Assembly: GCA_038049695.1 (NCBI GenBank)
Contig: CP142454.1
Span: 15,446,501 to 15,510,500 of the forward strand
Direction: 5' to 3'
Length of the DNA: 64,000 nucleotides
DNA from: Cinnamomum chago
Taxonomy: Eukaryota > Streptophyta > Magnoliopsida > Laurales > Lauraceae
Shown here: in pieces, positions 29,402-43,700 of the stretch
Numbering within the stretch: the stretch's first letter is position 1
Layout of the letters: each line of letters opens with the position of its first letter
Translations under genes and position numbers: made by a program
The notes under the pieces: generated by a model
What the model was told of the DNA's origin: nothing
The model's input: the letters and a program-made list of their open reading frames with translations, nothing else
Databases searched by the model: none

Positions 29402-29870
29402 CGATGCTGCTGATAGAAGCAGAGAAAGAGAACGTATAGATATAAGTAAGCTGGACTGGGTGGAATCTGATATTTGCTTCGTCAAAGATCCGCCGTACAC
29501 GTGTATGTATGGACCGTCGGCGTTAACTCTATTTCTTCCGACCTGGACTTGAAAATACGGTGATATTATTATTATTATTATTATATAATAAAAGACACCG
29601 TGATTCCTTTACGGAGCGATACGTGGCGCATTTTCAGACTTGTGAATTTGTGGGGAGCGACAGGCTTTAGACTTTTTGTAGTGTCACGTCATCCAAAAAT
29701 TTAGATGAATTTGAAGTTTAAATCATATGAAATGTCACTTAGATTTTTGGATGACGTGGCGGATCGTTATTGGTCCACTCACGGTGAATGTATAATATTT
29801 ACGATAGGTGATCGGACTCTTAAAGCAAACGGAGAGATGGGCTGTGAAGGATGCCACGTCATCTCCTTTA
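29402..29870 (-). promoter_or_regulatory. OTC 5' region with ACGT-core palindrome
   Basis: Upstream of the OTC start are an ATT microsatellite (about 29564-29582) and four ACGT-core sites: ATACGTGGCG (about 29620), CACGTCATCC (29685), GATGACGTGG (29750) and CCACGTCATC (29854). The middle two form the ends of an inverted repeat (arms 29685-29705 and 29739-29758, about 33-nt loop). ACGT cores are bZIP (ABRE/G-box class) sites; the regulatory role here is inferred. Confidence 0.45.
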
Positions 29871-31798
29871 AAGAAATATAGAATATAGAAAAAAAGATGC
29901 ATGCTTTAAGTTCATCCAACGATCCTTCCTCACTAATACATGGGATACATGCATTCTGAAATCTCCAAATCTCTCTCTGACGCCTATAATATCTCTTTGA
30001 ATTCCTAAAATCTCTCCAAAACTTTTCCTTTGAGGCCCTCTTCTTGAAACATTATCATCTAGATAGAGTACAAAATCAGAATATGAGATTTAGATATATA
30101 GACGGTCTTATAGTGATCTCATCCGGCCTAAAAAAAAAGTTCAAGGCAATCTGAACTGTCCAATTGCTACATGGATGTGCTTAATTATTCATGTGGGCCC
30201 ATTTATCCATGCCCATCTTGGCTTTATCTTCCATTGGTTGTTAATGCTTGTCAATCTCTCATTATCTTTTTTATAGATTATTATTATATTAAGATATATT
30301 TAGTACCATACTAAGAGAAGTAGCGGCAAATGTAGTGATAATATCTATAGAAAACCCAATGACCTTTTTTCCCTCCACACTATACCTGAAAAATGATGAT
30401 GATTGGGAAAATCCTTCATAAGAAGTGACAATTAACGGAGTTGGCTCAAAATGGTGGTTCAAAGTTTTGCTTGTTTTAGCACATTTTTAGTCTGAAAATT
30501 AGTCGTCCAAGTCGTACCTTTAAGACGTTTAATTTCATATATTAAATCTTCATAAATTCTGAATAATTTGTGAAATTTTTTCAAAACATCTAAACATATA
30601 ACTAATTTTCTACACTTATTTATGATCTAAGCCATTCGATATTTTCATATTAATAAGAAGCACCAAGATGTTAGGTTTCATATATTAAATCTTCTCAGAT
30701 TTTGAGAAATTTTAAGAAAAACATTCAAAATATCCAGAACACATCTAAAACTATTTGATATACTCGTGAAAATGGTGATTTTAACAAACATGACAATGTG
30801 TTGCAGAAATGTGACATTTGCAACAGTCACATATGTAAAACTCATTTTTCTATTTTGCTTTCATATGTAAGCTAAGCTGTACAAAAAGGATAAATAAACG
30901 CCCAAGGTAAAACAAATTACAAAATGGATCTGTTAAGACAAACTAACTTTAAAGATGTGAATCACACATTTCAATGATGAAGATTTTGGTTTCTCATTTG
31001 AATTTTACTGAAAAAGAGACGATATGATAAATAATTTTGTCCACAGATGAAATATATTCTGTACCCTCATCATCTTTGGAGCTCCAACTCAACAGCCTAC
31101 TTCAGTGGCTGCATTTTTCTTCTCAGTATCTCAATCATTCATCCAAGATATAACAAACATAATTATCTTACCCTCAGATAAGGGGCTCTTCAACATGTGA
31201 AATTATTTTGGAGACTAAATCAAACTACTGAAGGCTCCATTTTTTTTTTTTTATCAGTTTGGAGGTTTCAGATGATTTTTCCTCTTTTCTCTTGTTTTAG
31301 GCAAAAGATCATTTGCAAGAGGTTCATCTGGTTTTTGTTGTTGTTATTATTATTATTTGTTCTCTCTTGATTAGAATTGTTTTGCTCATCATTTCAGTTC
31401 AGAAATAATTTCATGCGAAAGAGATGCCCAGAGTCCCCACTTGTCCAACTTGAGAAGTTAAATGGTCATTGTATCTAGTCACAGCATACCTACTAAAAGG
31501 GTAGAAATCATACCATTAGCACTGCAAAGTAGAACGTTCCTTTCAACAAAAAAAACTAGGAGAAAATTCTCAAATGTATATAGACCAACGAATCACTCGT
31601 CAAAACAATGCCAGGTGACATTTCCTGCCTACACGCTTGATCAAAATGACACCCGATGATGTTGTTGGAGCATAAATTACATACTGTTTTGGTCCAGTTA
31701 TGTTAGTGCTAGCTTACTCAGTTCAGCAGTGTTGCAATTGTTCAAAGAATCTTGCTGGACCTATTGTACATATGATGAGTTGATCCTAGCAGGGGTTC
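29871..31798. other. Intergenic DNA between OTC 5' end and SAE2 3' end
   Basis: No gene is recognised. The sequence is AT-rich, with short poly(T) runs, and contains the 3' UTR of SAE2 at its right end (adjacent to 31799). No transposon family could be assigned with confidence. Confidence 0.5.
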
Positions 31799-34700
31799 CT
31801 ACGGCAGCCGCTGCTTCTTGCAGGGGTTCTCATCAAGCATAACCACATCGTCATCACCGTTGTCATCAACTTCTTCTGGCTTTTGATTACTGCCCTTTAT
31901 GCCACTTGTACAAGCTGAAATGGCCACTTCACCATCCACATCTGAGATTTCAGATTGCTTTCTCTTACTCCCAGTGAGAGCAATTTCATTATCTGCAGGA
32001 ATGGCGCTAATCTCATCAGAATCTTCTTGTGTTCCTGGGAGTTGTTTGGGAGCATTTGATGAGCTCTCTCCGTTGCTAATGGGCCGAGTATCGTCATTGG
32101 AAGGAGCTGGTGTCCGTCCAGTGAGAAGCATTCCATCAGGTTCCTTCTCTTCATCAAATTCCTCCCTGCAAGATTAGGCATGAGGGCAGTTAAAAAGTTT
32201 CACACTAGTGGAGGAAAGTTGACGGGACAATATTTCATAATCTGGAGTATCAAAACATAAATATAGAATCAGCAAACCCTTTTTTTATTTTTCTTTTCAT
32301 TTTTTTTTTTAATGAAATGGGAACTGGCACACAAATTACAGCCAAGAATATAAAAAGGGTGAAACAGGCAAGTAAGCTCACATTTATGTGACAAGGTACT
32401 TTTTTTCTTCTAAATAGTTGCCACATCTGATAAATGTGCTGAACATGAACACACCTTGATACTTTCATGACAAGCAAATTAAAGGAGAGCATTTTAAATT
32501 TGTTCTTACGTTTTTCTATACTAATGCAACTATCTGCAATCATCATCATCACCTTCAAAGCTCTATCCTATCTATTTGGGTTATCTTTATGAGTTCTATT
32601 ATTCCACTCGACCGCATTTGCAGCCATGTTTCCACTAACTCCACAATCCATCACATGATTTCTCATTGCTTCATTTAAGGTCTTTACTTGTCTACCTCGC
32701 TTCATAAGTCTGCAACATATAATCCTTAAGTACATTGTAAAGGGGCTGTTTCAAGACTTCTTTGTCCATATCCATGCCATTTCAAACCGCATTTCTTGAA
32801 TTTATTTATTTTTTTCCCCATTACTGGAGCTACCCATAAGTTTCCCCTAATGTGCAATATGCAAAAAAATAATTTCTCAAAAAACCGAGCCATCATTTTT
32901 CACCAACTATTTTATCAACTGGATCCTTAATGTAATAAACTCAAATAACCATAACCAACATTTGGAAAAGTCTCCAAGAATAGTAGCTGAACATCAAAGC
33001 TAAACTTTTAAAGAAAATCCAAATAAAATTTCACTGCCTACAAAACCATTTAAAAAATTGAAGGAGATATAAAAGACAATGGAAACAAGCGGAAGATACA
33101 GTAGACTCCGAATGAAGAGCTATCAAACATGTTGTAGGTGGTCCCAATCAATACAAAGAAATGTACAACATTCATGGATATGATATGACTGCTAAACCTG
33201 TGCTTGATATTGATGCTGCATGATAATTCCTGTTGAAAATCCTCAACAGTCAGCACTGCCCCACTGGTAACTGGAGAAGGAAGCTCGGATAAAAACTGTA
33301 AAAGAAGTGTATATGCACAAATAACACAAATAGTTAAGACATTAAAATACCCACAGTGGAACTTAAAACAACTGAATATAATAGAAACATGAGATTGTAT
33401 ACCTTTTCAAGGTTTAATGCATAATTTTTGGCAAAGTCTTCCTCAAGATCATCGCCAACCTCATAGATAATGCTTGTGCCATGCATAATCGATGGGGAAT
33501 GCATGCCAAGTTTGTTTTTAACAATCTTCTCGACAAAATCCCGCAGCTTTGAGCGGTTAGTGTTAATCTCGAGCGACAATGGAGTCTAATTTCAGACAGA
33601 CCATGCACAATCAGAAGGTAGCAATGAAAAAAAAAAAATAGAGTGAAACATACAAAAGATTCCACAACAGCAGAAGAGAAAATTAATGTTACCTCAGAAC
33701 AGACATAACAGGATTTGTTTGGCTCAAATGGCTCCACGGGCATCAAAAGCATCTTTCTCAACGGATGTTCAACAATATATGTCATTCTGTAAGGAAACTG
33801 ACCAGATTATTACCAACTCAGCTGCAAAAGAACCAGAGCATCTGAATATAACTTAATGGGTCGCAACAACTGCTATTATGGTAGAATTCTACCAATTTCC
33901 CACTCCAACACAAACCCGTAACCCTCTCCCCCATAAGGAAACAAATGCAAACCCACACATGGAACTCTTTTGCTAGGCGTACCACTTGCCTCACAGGCAA
34001 ACTTTTTCTTGATTTACCAGGGTTTGAACTCTAGTCTTCCCTAGGCAGGTGTGGTGCGTTACCACTGCTCCAACATTGGGCTGGCCATGGAACTATCATT
34101 TATGGTTATGAAAGGCAGAATAATTGCGTAACCTGAATTATAGTACTGGCTTTAGGAGCATTGCATATTCCAGTAAATGCAGATGGTACATATCTCATAA
34201 ACAAGCCAACCAGACACTTCCGATGTACTGACACAACAAAAAAGTAATACTAACATATGCCAAACTGTTAAAGAGGATGAAAACTTATCAGCCAACATGT
34301 ATACATAATCAAATTGGGGTATTCTTACACTTACACTTCAATATATTAAACAAAAAAGACAAAACGAAATATTCATTTTTTATGAAACGAATAATTTTCC
34401 CCATCAAAATGGCACCCAAGTGCTGTTTGTCCACAACTATCAGTGATATGATAAGTAATCAAATCCAGGGAAAAAAAGAAAAAGCGAAAGGAAAAAGAGA
34501 AAATTTGAAGGAACCCTCTAACTGGACCCACCTATGTGGTACATCCTAAAAAGCTAAAGACCAAATAATGCCTGCAATCTTTCCTTCAAATATATCCTTT
34601 CAATGAACATTCAAATGTGTGTGTATATCATCATCAAAGCCCTGTCCTTATTATGTTTCTTCATTCTAATCTATCCTTAACCAAATCCTCAGATAAGTTG

Positions 34701-37700
34701 AGCTGCTTCAAATCTATTTTTACTGCTTCCATCTATTTCCTCTTTGGCCTACCATTTCCCCTAGGTGGGTCATCAACCCGCAAAGCTAAATTTTTCCTTA
34801 CCAGTGTCGTTGCCGGCCTAGGCAGGACATACCCAAACCATCTCAAATGGGTTTCTCTAAAGTTATCCCCTATTGATGCCATCTTTAAATGCTCTCGAAA
34901 TCGCTCATTTCTGATTTTATCCTTCTTCATTTTACTACACATCCACCTCAACATTCTCATCTTTGTTATATCCATTTTGTGCACATTTTGCTTCTTAATT
35001 GGCCAACAACATTTTGTGCAACATTCTCATCTTTGTTATATCCATCTTTGTTAGATCCATTTTGCGCACACTAGCTAGTCTAGTCGTTGTCTTCTAATTT
35101 TCCCTTCAATCTTGTTGGCATCCGTTGGTCACAAAGCACTCCAGAAGTAAGTTTCCACTTCAACCATCCCGCTTTTATCTTATGGTCGACATCCTCGTCA
35201 ATCTCCCCATCATTACTAATTATTGAGCCAAGGTAACAGAAATAATCTATTTGTGGTATCTCATGGGCTTCAATTCTCACCGTAGTTTCAGCTCTTTTTG
35301 TATGTCCACTGAAGTTGCAATCCATATATTCCGTCTTCGTTCGGGTTATTTTAAAGCCTTTGGATTCTAAAGTCTCCCACCATCTCTCGAGTTTTGCATT
35401 CACATTGTCTCTTGATTCATTTACCAATAGTATATCATTTGCAAATAGCATCCACCAAGGTACCTCTTGAATATGAGCAGTTAACTCTGCCAATTTTTAC
35501 CGTCAGTCCCAAGCCCGGGTTAAAAAGTAGGGTAGCGTTAGGTAAGTTGACAACCAGCGTAAAATTGTCACAACCCAAATATGAGAAATGCTCTTGTGAT
35601 AGTTAACTCTCATCACTTACAGTGAAAGACACTATGATGGGGCCCACCTATCACCAATCCAAACCGTCCACACACGAAACCCCCCTAAATTACACCGGAT
35701 CCCATGGGTTTGCACCCATCCGAATTTACAAGACCATCGGATTGAAGGTCAACTTGTTTCTTTGATACAAGTCGTTAAACTTGTGAGCCATGGATCAAGA
35801 AGCTAGAGGCATGGGATTGAACCCAAACTTAATAGCTGGTCCGATCAAAGAAGGCTCTTCCCATCCCCCTAGTCCCGTGATCAGTCGTGGGCCTTGGGTC
35901 GGTCCCAGGATGGTGTCTCTCACCATAGTAGTGAGAGTTAACTCTCAAAAGAACATTTCTCTCTCTCTCTCTCGATATATATATATATATCCTTTCAACA
36001 GAAAGTAAGCACGTTCAATGAAACATATTTTACAGAAAAGGTGACCATGGGAATTGTAATTAATTGATTTGTACCTGTAGTTGGTAGCATCACTCTGGAG
36101 TATCTTGATCGCTTCAATCACAATCAAACCTGCAGTGATAGCATTTGTTGTTGCAACAGCATGCACAATATTACCAGCAATACCTTTTGCTTCAAAAAGG
36201 CTTTGCATTGGAATACCAAACGAAGCTGCCCGGATATTTGCTGCAGCAGTAACAAATTCTACAGCTAACTGATCATCTTTATCGAAAGTGAGATTCCCTA
36301 TTTCCTGAAAATAAGAAGAAAATAATTCATTAAGTTCAAATGGAGAAGTTAAAAACAGATATAACAGCACTGAAAAAATAAAATCCAGTAGTACTGAGAA
36401 AAGCCAGACCTTCTCTCTTTTTACTAGAAAAAGTTTCAAAGACTCTAGAAAGATTCTTGTATTTTCAAGTAGGCTCCAGATGTTTTGTGGATTCTTCAGA
36501 CCCAAAGAAGGCATTGCAGACACTGTAGAATTTCCATTCACGCTGTTGTCATCTAAATTTCCATTCTGCTGTTGGGGCTTGTCAGGCATGACATCTTTAA
36601 TATATATAGGCTTTGGTCTATTTCTGTTTCTCCATGTCTCTTCATTTGCTAAAGCTGCATCAATGTTATACCCAAAGACATGATCATATATTCTCTGGCC
36701 ATACTGCTCAGGATCTTCATTCAGCCTTCGTTCAAATACATCTTCTGTATGTTCTGATGAGCTAGCAGCATCACCAGAACGTACATTTAGATCATTTTCC
36801 TGATTTTTGTCTCCAAACAACTTTGCAAAGAGTAGGTCCTTTGCCCAGACAATGCAATGAACAAACTGCACAGCAACAAAGTTCAAGACAGATAGCCTTT
36901 CATGAACATTATTTGCATAACAAATAACTCACTTGCTACAACACAGCAATGATGAGGCATATGCACATGATCATGTTTTCAAACCTGTACTCCTCTTCAA
37001 GTTTTGTTTAAAAGCAGCTACATTCTCTTTTAACATCAAAAGAAATAAAAGATAGAGAAGTGACATGTAATGTCTAACATACTTAAAAACAACAAGCTCA
37101 GGTGATAACCTGCAGAAATGCAACAAAACCACAAAATTATAAATACAAACATAGAAGAGATTAAGGAGTTATCTCATTTAGAGATTTGATGACTAATTGG
37201 ATCAATCCATTGAGCCACTTGAATCCTACACTATGGGATCACCTTTCATAATGGAAAATCATTCAATGTCATTCTTGACCGTGAACTGACAAAGGCCAAA
37301 TGTCAATCTAATTGGAGTGATGCCTGCCATCAGATTGATACACTGGGAATATGTGATTAACTCTCAGCTCAAAAGAGAATTAATCATGCATTTTTAGATA
37401 TAGTTAATCAAATGATGATTGCTGTGGGAGAATGTTAGAACGGAACTCATGTAGTTTACTCAACAAAAGAACATTTTCTTCATCTGTATCTCATCAATTT
37501 TTTGCAAAAAAAATTAAACAATATAACAAGAATAAAAATAAAAAAGTTGACAAAGAGTTGATTGAGATACAAAAATGGAGGGGAACATCGGGAGTCAGCA
37601 CCTACTGCAACAGTCTCCTTAGATTCAATGCCAAAGATGGTTCCCAAAGGAGTCTTCACCAGCTAGGTCGGAATCTGAACCTGACATTCAAATTGCGAAA

Positions 37701-40700
37701 GAGAGGAGGACTAGAATTCCATGTATTGAACTGAAAGGCAATACATGAACATAAAAACTAGCTTGCATCTCAAGTCATGACAATCCCAACTATAGTACAA
37801 CAATAACTAGTCCTTCTCTTAGCAATTACATCAACTCTCCTCAAACTCAAATAGGACTATTACTAACATAAGGGCTTGAAAAAACAAAATACCTAAAAAC
37901 AGAATTTCTAATCTAAGACTCAAAAATATTAGTACGAAACTTTACCGAATCAGGTAAAAGGGTTTAACTTCTTAAATTCTTGTCAATATCACACAATCTT
38001 GCGCATGTTGGATAGGTGAATGAATTAACCCATCTAGGCACCAAATTTATAGCAGCTGGGACTTGTTTGACACAGAGATTTGCTCATCTCTCAAAAAGCT
38101 AGGAAAAAAAAAACTATTTAATTAACTTGGCCACTTGTGATACCCCAGATTCAGTATAAGCCTTGAGCCACACCACCCCCACTACTATTCTCATTTGACT
38201 GCAAGTTATTCGGTTTTCAAAACTTCTCTCCCCACTCATATAACTACCCACTTTATCTCATTATAATCAAAAGTCAAAACCACTTATAACCACTCCCCAC
38301 TTTTATTTTATAGCAAAAGCTCCATTTTAATCCAAGTTCTGCATTTCCCTTTCTACTCAAATTCTCCTCTTCATGCCACTAGCTCTTGAATTGCATAATA
38401 AGGTACTCCCATAACCTTCCTATTCTTTAGCTTTTTTTCTCTAAAATCTATGAACTTTTTAATGCATGAGTATTTAAATTGCAATGTTGGCCATATCCGT
38501 GCTCAGCAAGGGTTATTGTGCTAGTGTAAACTCAAGCATAAAGGGATAATCCATTAAGTCCTGCATCAGTTACATACATAATTGCCATCCCACGGTTGAA
38601 TTGAGGCATGAGCAATGGTGAACATCAGAATCTGTTATAGTATAGATTTAATCATCAAACACCATATATCTTCTATGCACCATTGATTTGTCAAAGTCCA
38701 TTCTCAATCTCTAAATGTCAAAGTCCATTCTCAATCTCTAAAGATGAAATCAAAGGCGGAAGTGAGGATATAGTTCGTCAGCTGTCATCAGTCAAATCTA
38801 ACTATATGCCTATCGATAAACTTAGAATTATCAGACGTGACTTCTTGAAGTGTGGGCTCTTGTTTATCTTCAAGTTGCTCTTCCACTTGTGATTCCATGA
38901 CTGCATGTAGGGCTGTGAACATGCCTGAGCCTCAGTACCATAACTGAAGATTCAGGCTGTCAATGGGCTGAATGGGCCAAGCCAGAACCCAGACTTAACA
39001 GTCCAGGTCCCTTACCGAGCCAGACTCAGACTCTAGGCCCATTAGTAGCTACAAATATATTTTAGTACCAGATAATAAATCGGATCAAGTTCTGCTAAGA
39101 GGTAACTCTCGCAGATGGTGTGGGGTAAAACTCTAAGCCCTTCGTGGGACCCAATAGGATGCATGCCAATCATGGGAAGATGCCGTGATGGAAATGTCTC
39201 ATTATGGAATGGACAAAAACTATCTCAATTAGATCATCATAACCATTGATTTATGGGGCTTAAAGTTTAAAATTTTCTTAGGTTTGGAATTCTCAGGCTG
39301 GCAAGGTTGGAAGAAAGTATAGACCTGGCATGGACCCACTCATCTATTAATCAGGTTGAAAATTTCAACTGAAAGCTTGAAGTAGTGGTGCTTGTTTCAG
39401 GGTCAAGAATTTCCAGCCTGCCTAGTCACCACTAAAACCATTAGCCCCCTCCCCATTAACTGTTGCCAAGCATCAAGGTGGACCACCCATAGGGAGTCTC
39501 AAACTGTGACGAGCAACAATAGAAAACCAATAAGTATATATTATAGCACATCTTTTGAATGATAAGTAATACATTCATCAGTAATTACAATCAAAACGGT
39601 TACAGATTGGGAGTTCAACAAAGAAAATACAGACACACTTCACATCATTGCTCTTATCCGACTGATATTACCTTCGATGGAGTGCTGGTGATGGTGCAGA
39701 CGGGGTATGTCTTTGGAGTGGGTTTGGGCTGGCATTCATAACATTCTGTCTTACTCTTCACATGTACAGTGACCTGCTTTCCATAAATGAGAAGCTAATA
39801 AGTTTCAGTATCACAACCATTTAAATGAAAGAATGAATCATAATCTGCTGATAGCATAAAAGGCAATCACACTAAGATTCTGATACACCATTACATAAGT
39901 ACAGTGATTTACCCTAAAAACTACAATATATACAAATATATACATATAAAAACACGCACATGAACTAAAAACATTGAATTTTATTGTTAATGTGACAATT
40001 CTATTTCAGAAAAGCATAGCATTGGGTGAAACAAAAGAAATGTGAATGATCTCAATCAACAATGGAAGACAACATCCCATATTGTGTGTGTATAAGATCA
40101 GTTATGAATTGTATTAATAAGAAAACTACAATACAAAACGTAACAGCACAAGCTGCGTACTGTCCCAAAAAGAAAACAAAATCTCACAAAAAATTGAAAT
40201 CCATCCGTTACCACTGAAAACTGCAAATAAAAAAAAATGTGTTTGCACAAATAAAAAAAGTGAATTTGAAAGCTGCAAAAAAAAATGCAACTTATTTACA
40301 CTAAGATAACATATGCAAATTGACCACACATATCCTATATATCTCACAAGATAAAATGCCAATCTCCATGGATTCCATCCCTCGATCATTATGTGCTCCG
40401 AGACCATTCCTTACACTTATTCAAAAGCTCCCACACTGCCAATTTCTCCATCTTGTTGTATTCTTTCACACCTGATGGGCCTAGGAGGGGCACAAAATCT
40501 TCCAAGCATGATTTCAAAAGATGCCTTCAACTCATGCTGGTCCTGATTTTCCTCGGGTCAGGCCATCAACAATGATTTCATATATATTGACGATGACGAC
40601 AACAACAACAACAACAGTATGGCCAACAAGCACAATCCAGTTGAAAAAGAAGGGTTGACGTCATCAGTGCAAACTGCAAAGTCAAACTGCAGTGATTATT

Positions 40701-43700
40701 TGAGTAGAGCAGCGCCCTGAGCGCATCACTAAGTGCAGAAAATCTGTTTCTCAGTTTTTCTGGTTGATCTTTTTTTCAGTATTTCTGGTTGCTGCCCTCC
40801 TGTTGAAACAACATGTAATGTTTCTGGCAGTTTTGCAAAGATACAAGTCACTCTTGGAGATGTTTAATCATAATTCTTATGGGTTTTTTCATTTGTGAAG
40901 AGTGCTTCCCTTGTTTATCATCGGGTGTTTATGTAAATATCCATAAGCTGTTCATTACATATTTGGATAAAGCATTCATCTAGATCAGTGGTAGAATAAG
41001 GTTTTTAGGATTGTTGAAAAGTTATACTTAACTAATACAAGTTGTTTATAAGGCCGGTTTTATTACGTAAAAAAGGAAAGCATCAAGTGCCTTTATTGCA
41101 GTTATATTAGAGGATTGTGTTTTTTCTTGGAAGTCATATAATGCTCAAGTTTAAGATTTCTAACAGACAATCCAACGGTTAAAAAAGATCCGCTTTACAA
41201 CCATCCCCAGCATATCATCAAGCCTTTCAATCTAGTCATTTTCTTTAAGTTGCATGATCCATATGCTTCAAGAAGTGATCACGACATATCTAATCCAGTG
41301 GGCCACTGGCTTCGACAACCTTAAAAAGAGTATGATACGAGAAAGATGGATACTAAAGACGAGCAATGACCACCAGCAAAGCACAATGGACGTTTTGGCA
41401 AGACATAAACCAAGATCAAAATATTTATTATGAACAAATACGAGTAGTCAGAGGAAGTAGGGTGTTCAGCAAACCCGTTCAGGACTTTGAGTTTGACAAT
41501 GTATGATATCTGCAAATATCACGTTGTTTCTCATCACAAAAGTCAACTTAATTAGATCTATAGTTTGTGAAAGTGTTCCATGTGAGAGGGAGAAAACTCT
41601 ATAAGCACTCCCCAATTACTTGGTAGTGTGAATCCAAGTAATAAGTGAACTATGGGTGAATGTCCTTCCATTGAAGAGTTTTGTGTAATACCTACTCAAA
41701 CATTAAGAAGACAGTACTATAGCATTAGAAATGCTAGGTAGCATTCTAGCCTCTTAGATATGCTATGTGGCATGCAAGGTGCATCATAGAACAGCAGTGT
41801 TGCTAAGTGTGCAGGTAAATATTGTGGAGCATATGAAGTTTTCATTTCCTTCGTCGGTCAAGTGGCAAGAACATATCAAAGATCCATCAAAGGTTGTGTG
41901 TACTGACCATTCCCAAAAAACAAAAAAAGGGTTGTGTACTGAAGAGCAAGCAAACACAACAGGAAGCAGCCGCATGATGTTTATTCTAAGCTAGTGATAG
42001 TGAATACCTATGCACCACTTTGAGGGGAAATGTTTAGAGACAGTTAGTGCTTATTTGTAAATTTCAAGTAATTATGGTTTAGTTTGTAATTATGAGAAAC
42101 TTTGGTGAGAAGAGGATTTTGTAATTACTAAAAATAGCGGATAAACATTTGTTTTTAGAATAGGATTAGATTAAATTAGGGTTTATAAGGCTAGTGTTGT
42201 GTTGTGATTGGGTTTCTTATTATTATTTGATTAGGTTTCATATTAGGGATGTGATTAGGTTTCCTAATTTGAGTCCATACTTTGGTTGTACTTCAAAAAC
42301 AGCCATTGGCTGTAAATAATGAAACAACTCAGAATTTGTAAAGTAGTACCTAAATTTCAGCTATATGGTTATGGTGTATCCGTTTTAATTAGTTTTCCCC
42401 AAGGCGCTCCGCAAAGCTTCAACCACATAAAGCAAATGGATTCAAAATCTTGAAGAAGATAAATGCCAATGATTATGTTTTCAATCTTCCACCAGATCTA
42501 ACCATTGTTTCCACTTTCAACATGGAAGACCCATCATGACACCATACATGAAAGGAATAAGGAACTCATGCTTCTAGACATTCCACCATCAACTATACGC
42601 TTGCAAATTGTCTTGGTGATAAAATTGTCTCCACATATCAAGGTGGTCATCACTTATCAGAATTTTATCATCTGTTGGCCATTGACTGAGCCCTAAGTAC
42701 TACAAGCCGTATCAATCCTTCATCTCGCTGAAGTTGTCTTCTCAAACCAGGGAAGCTGATGAAAGCTAAGCCCATCTTGCAACGTCCAAGGCCAATGGGC
42801 CAGACTCATTGGGCTCAAACTCAAGCCCATCTAGGCCTCACAAGTACTCTAGGAGGTCCAAGGCCCCTTCCCATTCCTCCATATTATATAAAAAGAAAAG
42901 GGTCGAATTAAGCCCAAAGGGGCCCAAAACTATTTTTACAAAACAAGCTGTTGAGCAGCAGCCAGCAGGCCATTTAGTAAATAAAAATATAGATAATTGA
43001 CCCCTTATGGCTTCCTCTTTCTCTATTTTGTCCCCGTACTTTATCTCTTACTAACTTTTCTATTTCGTCATAAATTGAATGGAACTCAAAAGAGGATATA
43101 GGACCCATTATTTAACTTTGCTAAGTTTAAGGAAACTTTGGTAAACACAAGTCTGGAGATGGATTTTATGTTGTACAGCTAAAGCCCACGTAAAGGGCTT
43201 TATATGTAATTTTTCTATTATTCTTTATAATAGTAAAATGCTCTCTCTCCATCCAATGGTTGAGTACTTGGATCTTCGGAGAAAACACTAGATCAAGCAG
43301 CATACTAATCTAGGGCTGGAGGAACCTTGATTGGGCTGATCCTCTCATCCAATCTACTGTGACGTCCACTTTTTAAGCAACTCGTTCAAGTCAACAATTG
43401 ACCCAAACAGAGTGTTTCTCTTCTGAGTTCTCATCTGAACCACACAAGAATTAGTATTTGTAAGTTGTAACCACTAACCACGAAGGCAAAACCACACAAG
43501 CTGCACATAACAAAGAAGAGATTGATGCACAACAAAAAGGCAGGGACAAAATACAGCATAGAATGACATATTACCTGTCCTAAGAACCCAGTAGTTCCGC
43601 TTTCGACCAGAGGGACATTGGCAGCCAAGCAAATGCGGTTAACATGCCGTCTAGCATCTAAGTTGTCCAGGCCATTTAAAACCACGTTGAATTGCTTAAA

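Noticed and set aside
29402..29500. Upstream in-frame ATG at 29500 as OTC start
   Set aside because: It would add 33 residues before a complete, ordinary transit peptide; the 375-aa product from 29401 has the usual family length.
37432..37734. 100-residue plus open frame in SAE2 intron 5
   Set aside because: Basic, low-complexity, no recognised motif and no conservation evidence; treated as chance.
41640..42380. Possible complete LTR element in SAE2 intron 4
   Set aside because: The sequence looks like retroelement noncoding DNA beside the Gypsy fragment, but I could not find a matching second LTR or clear ends.
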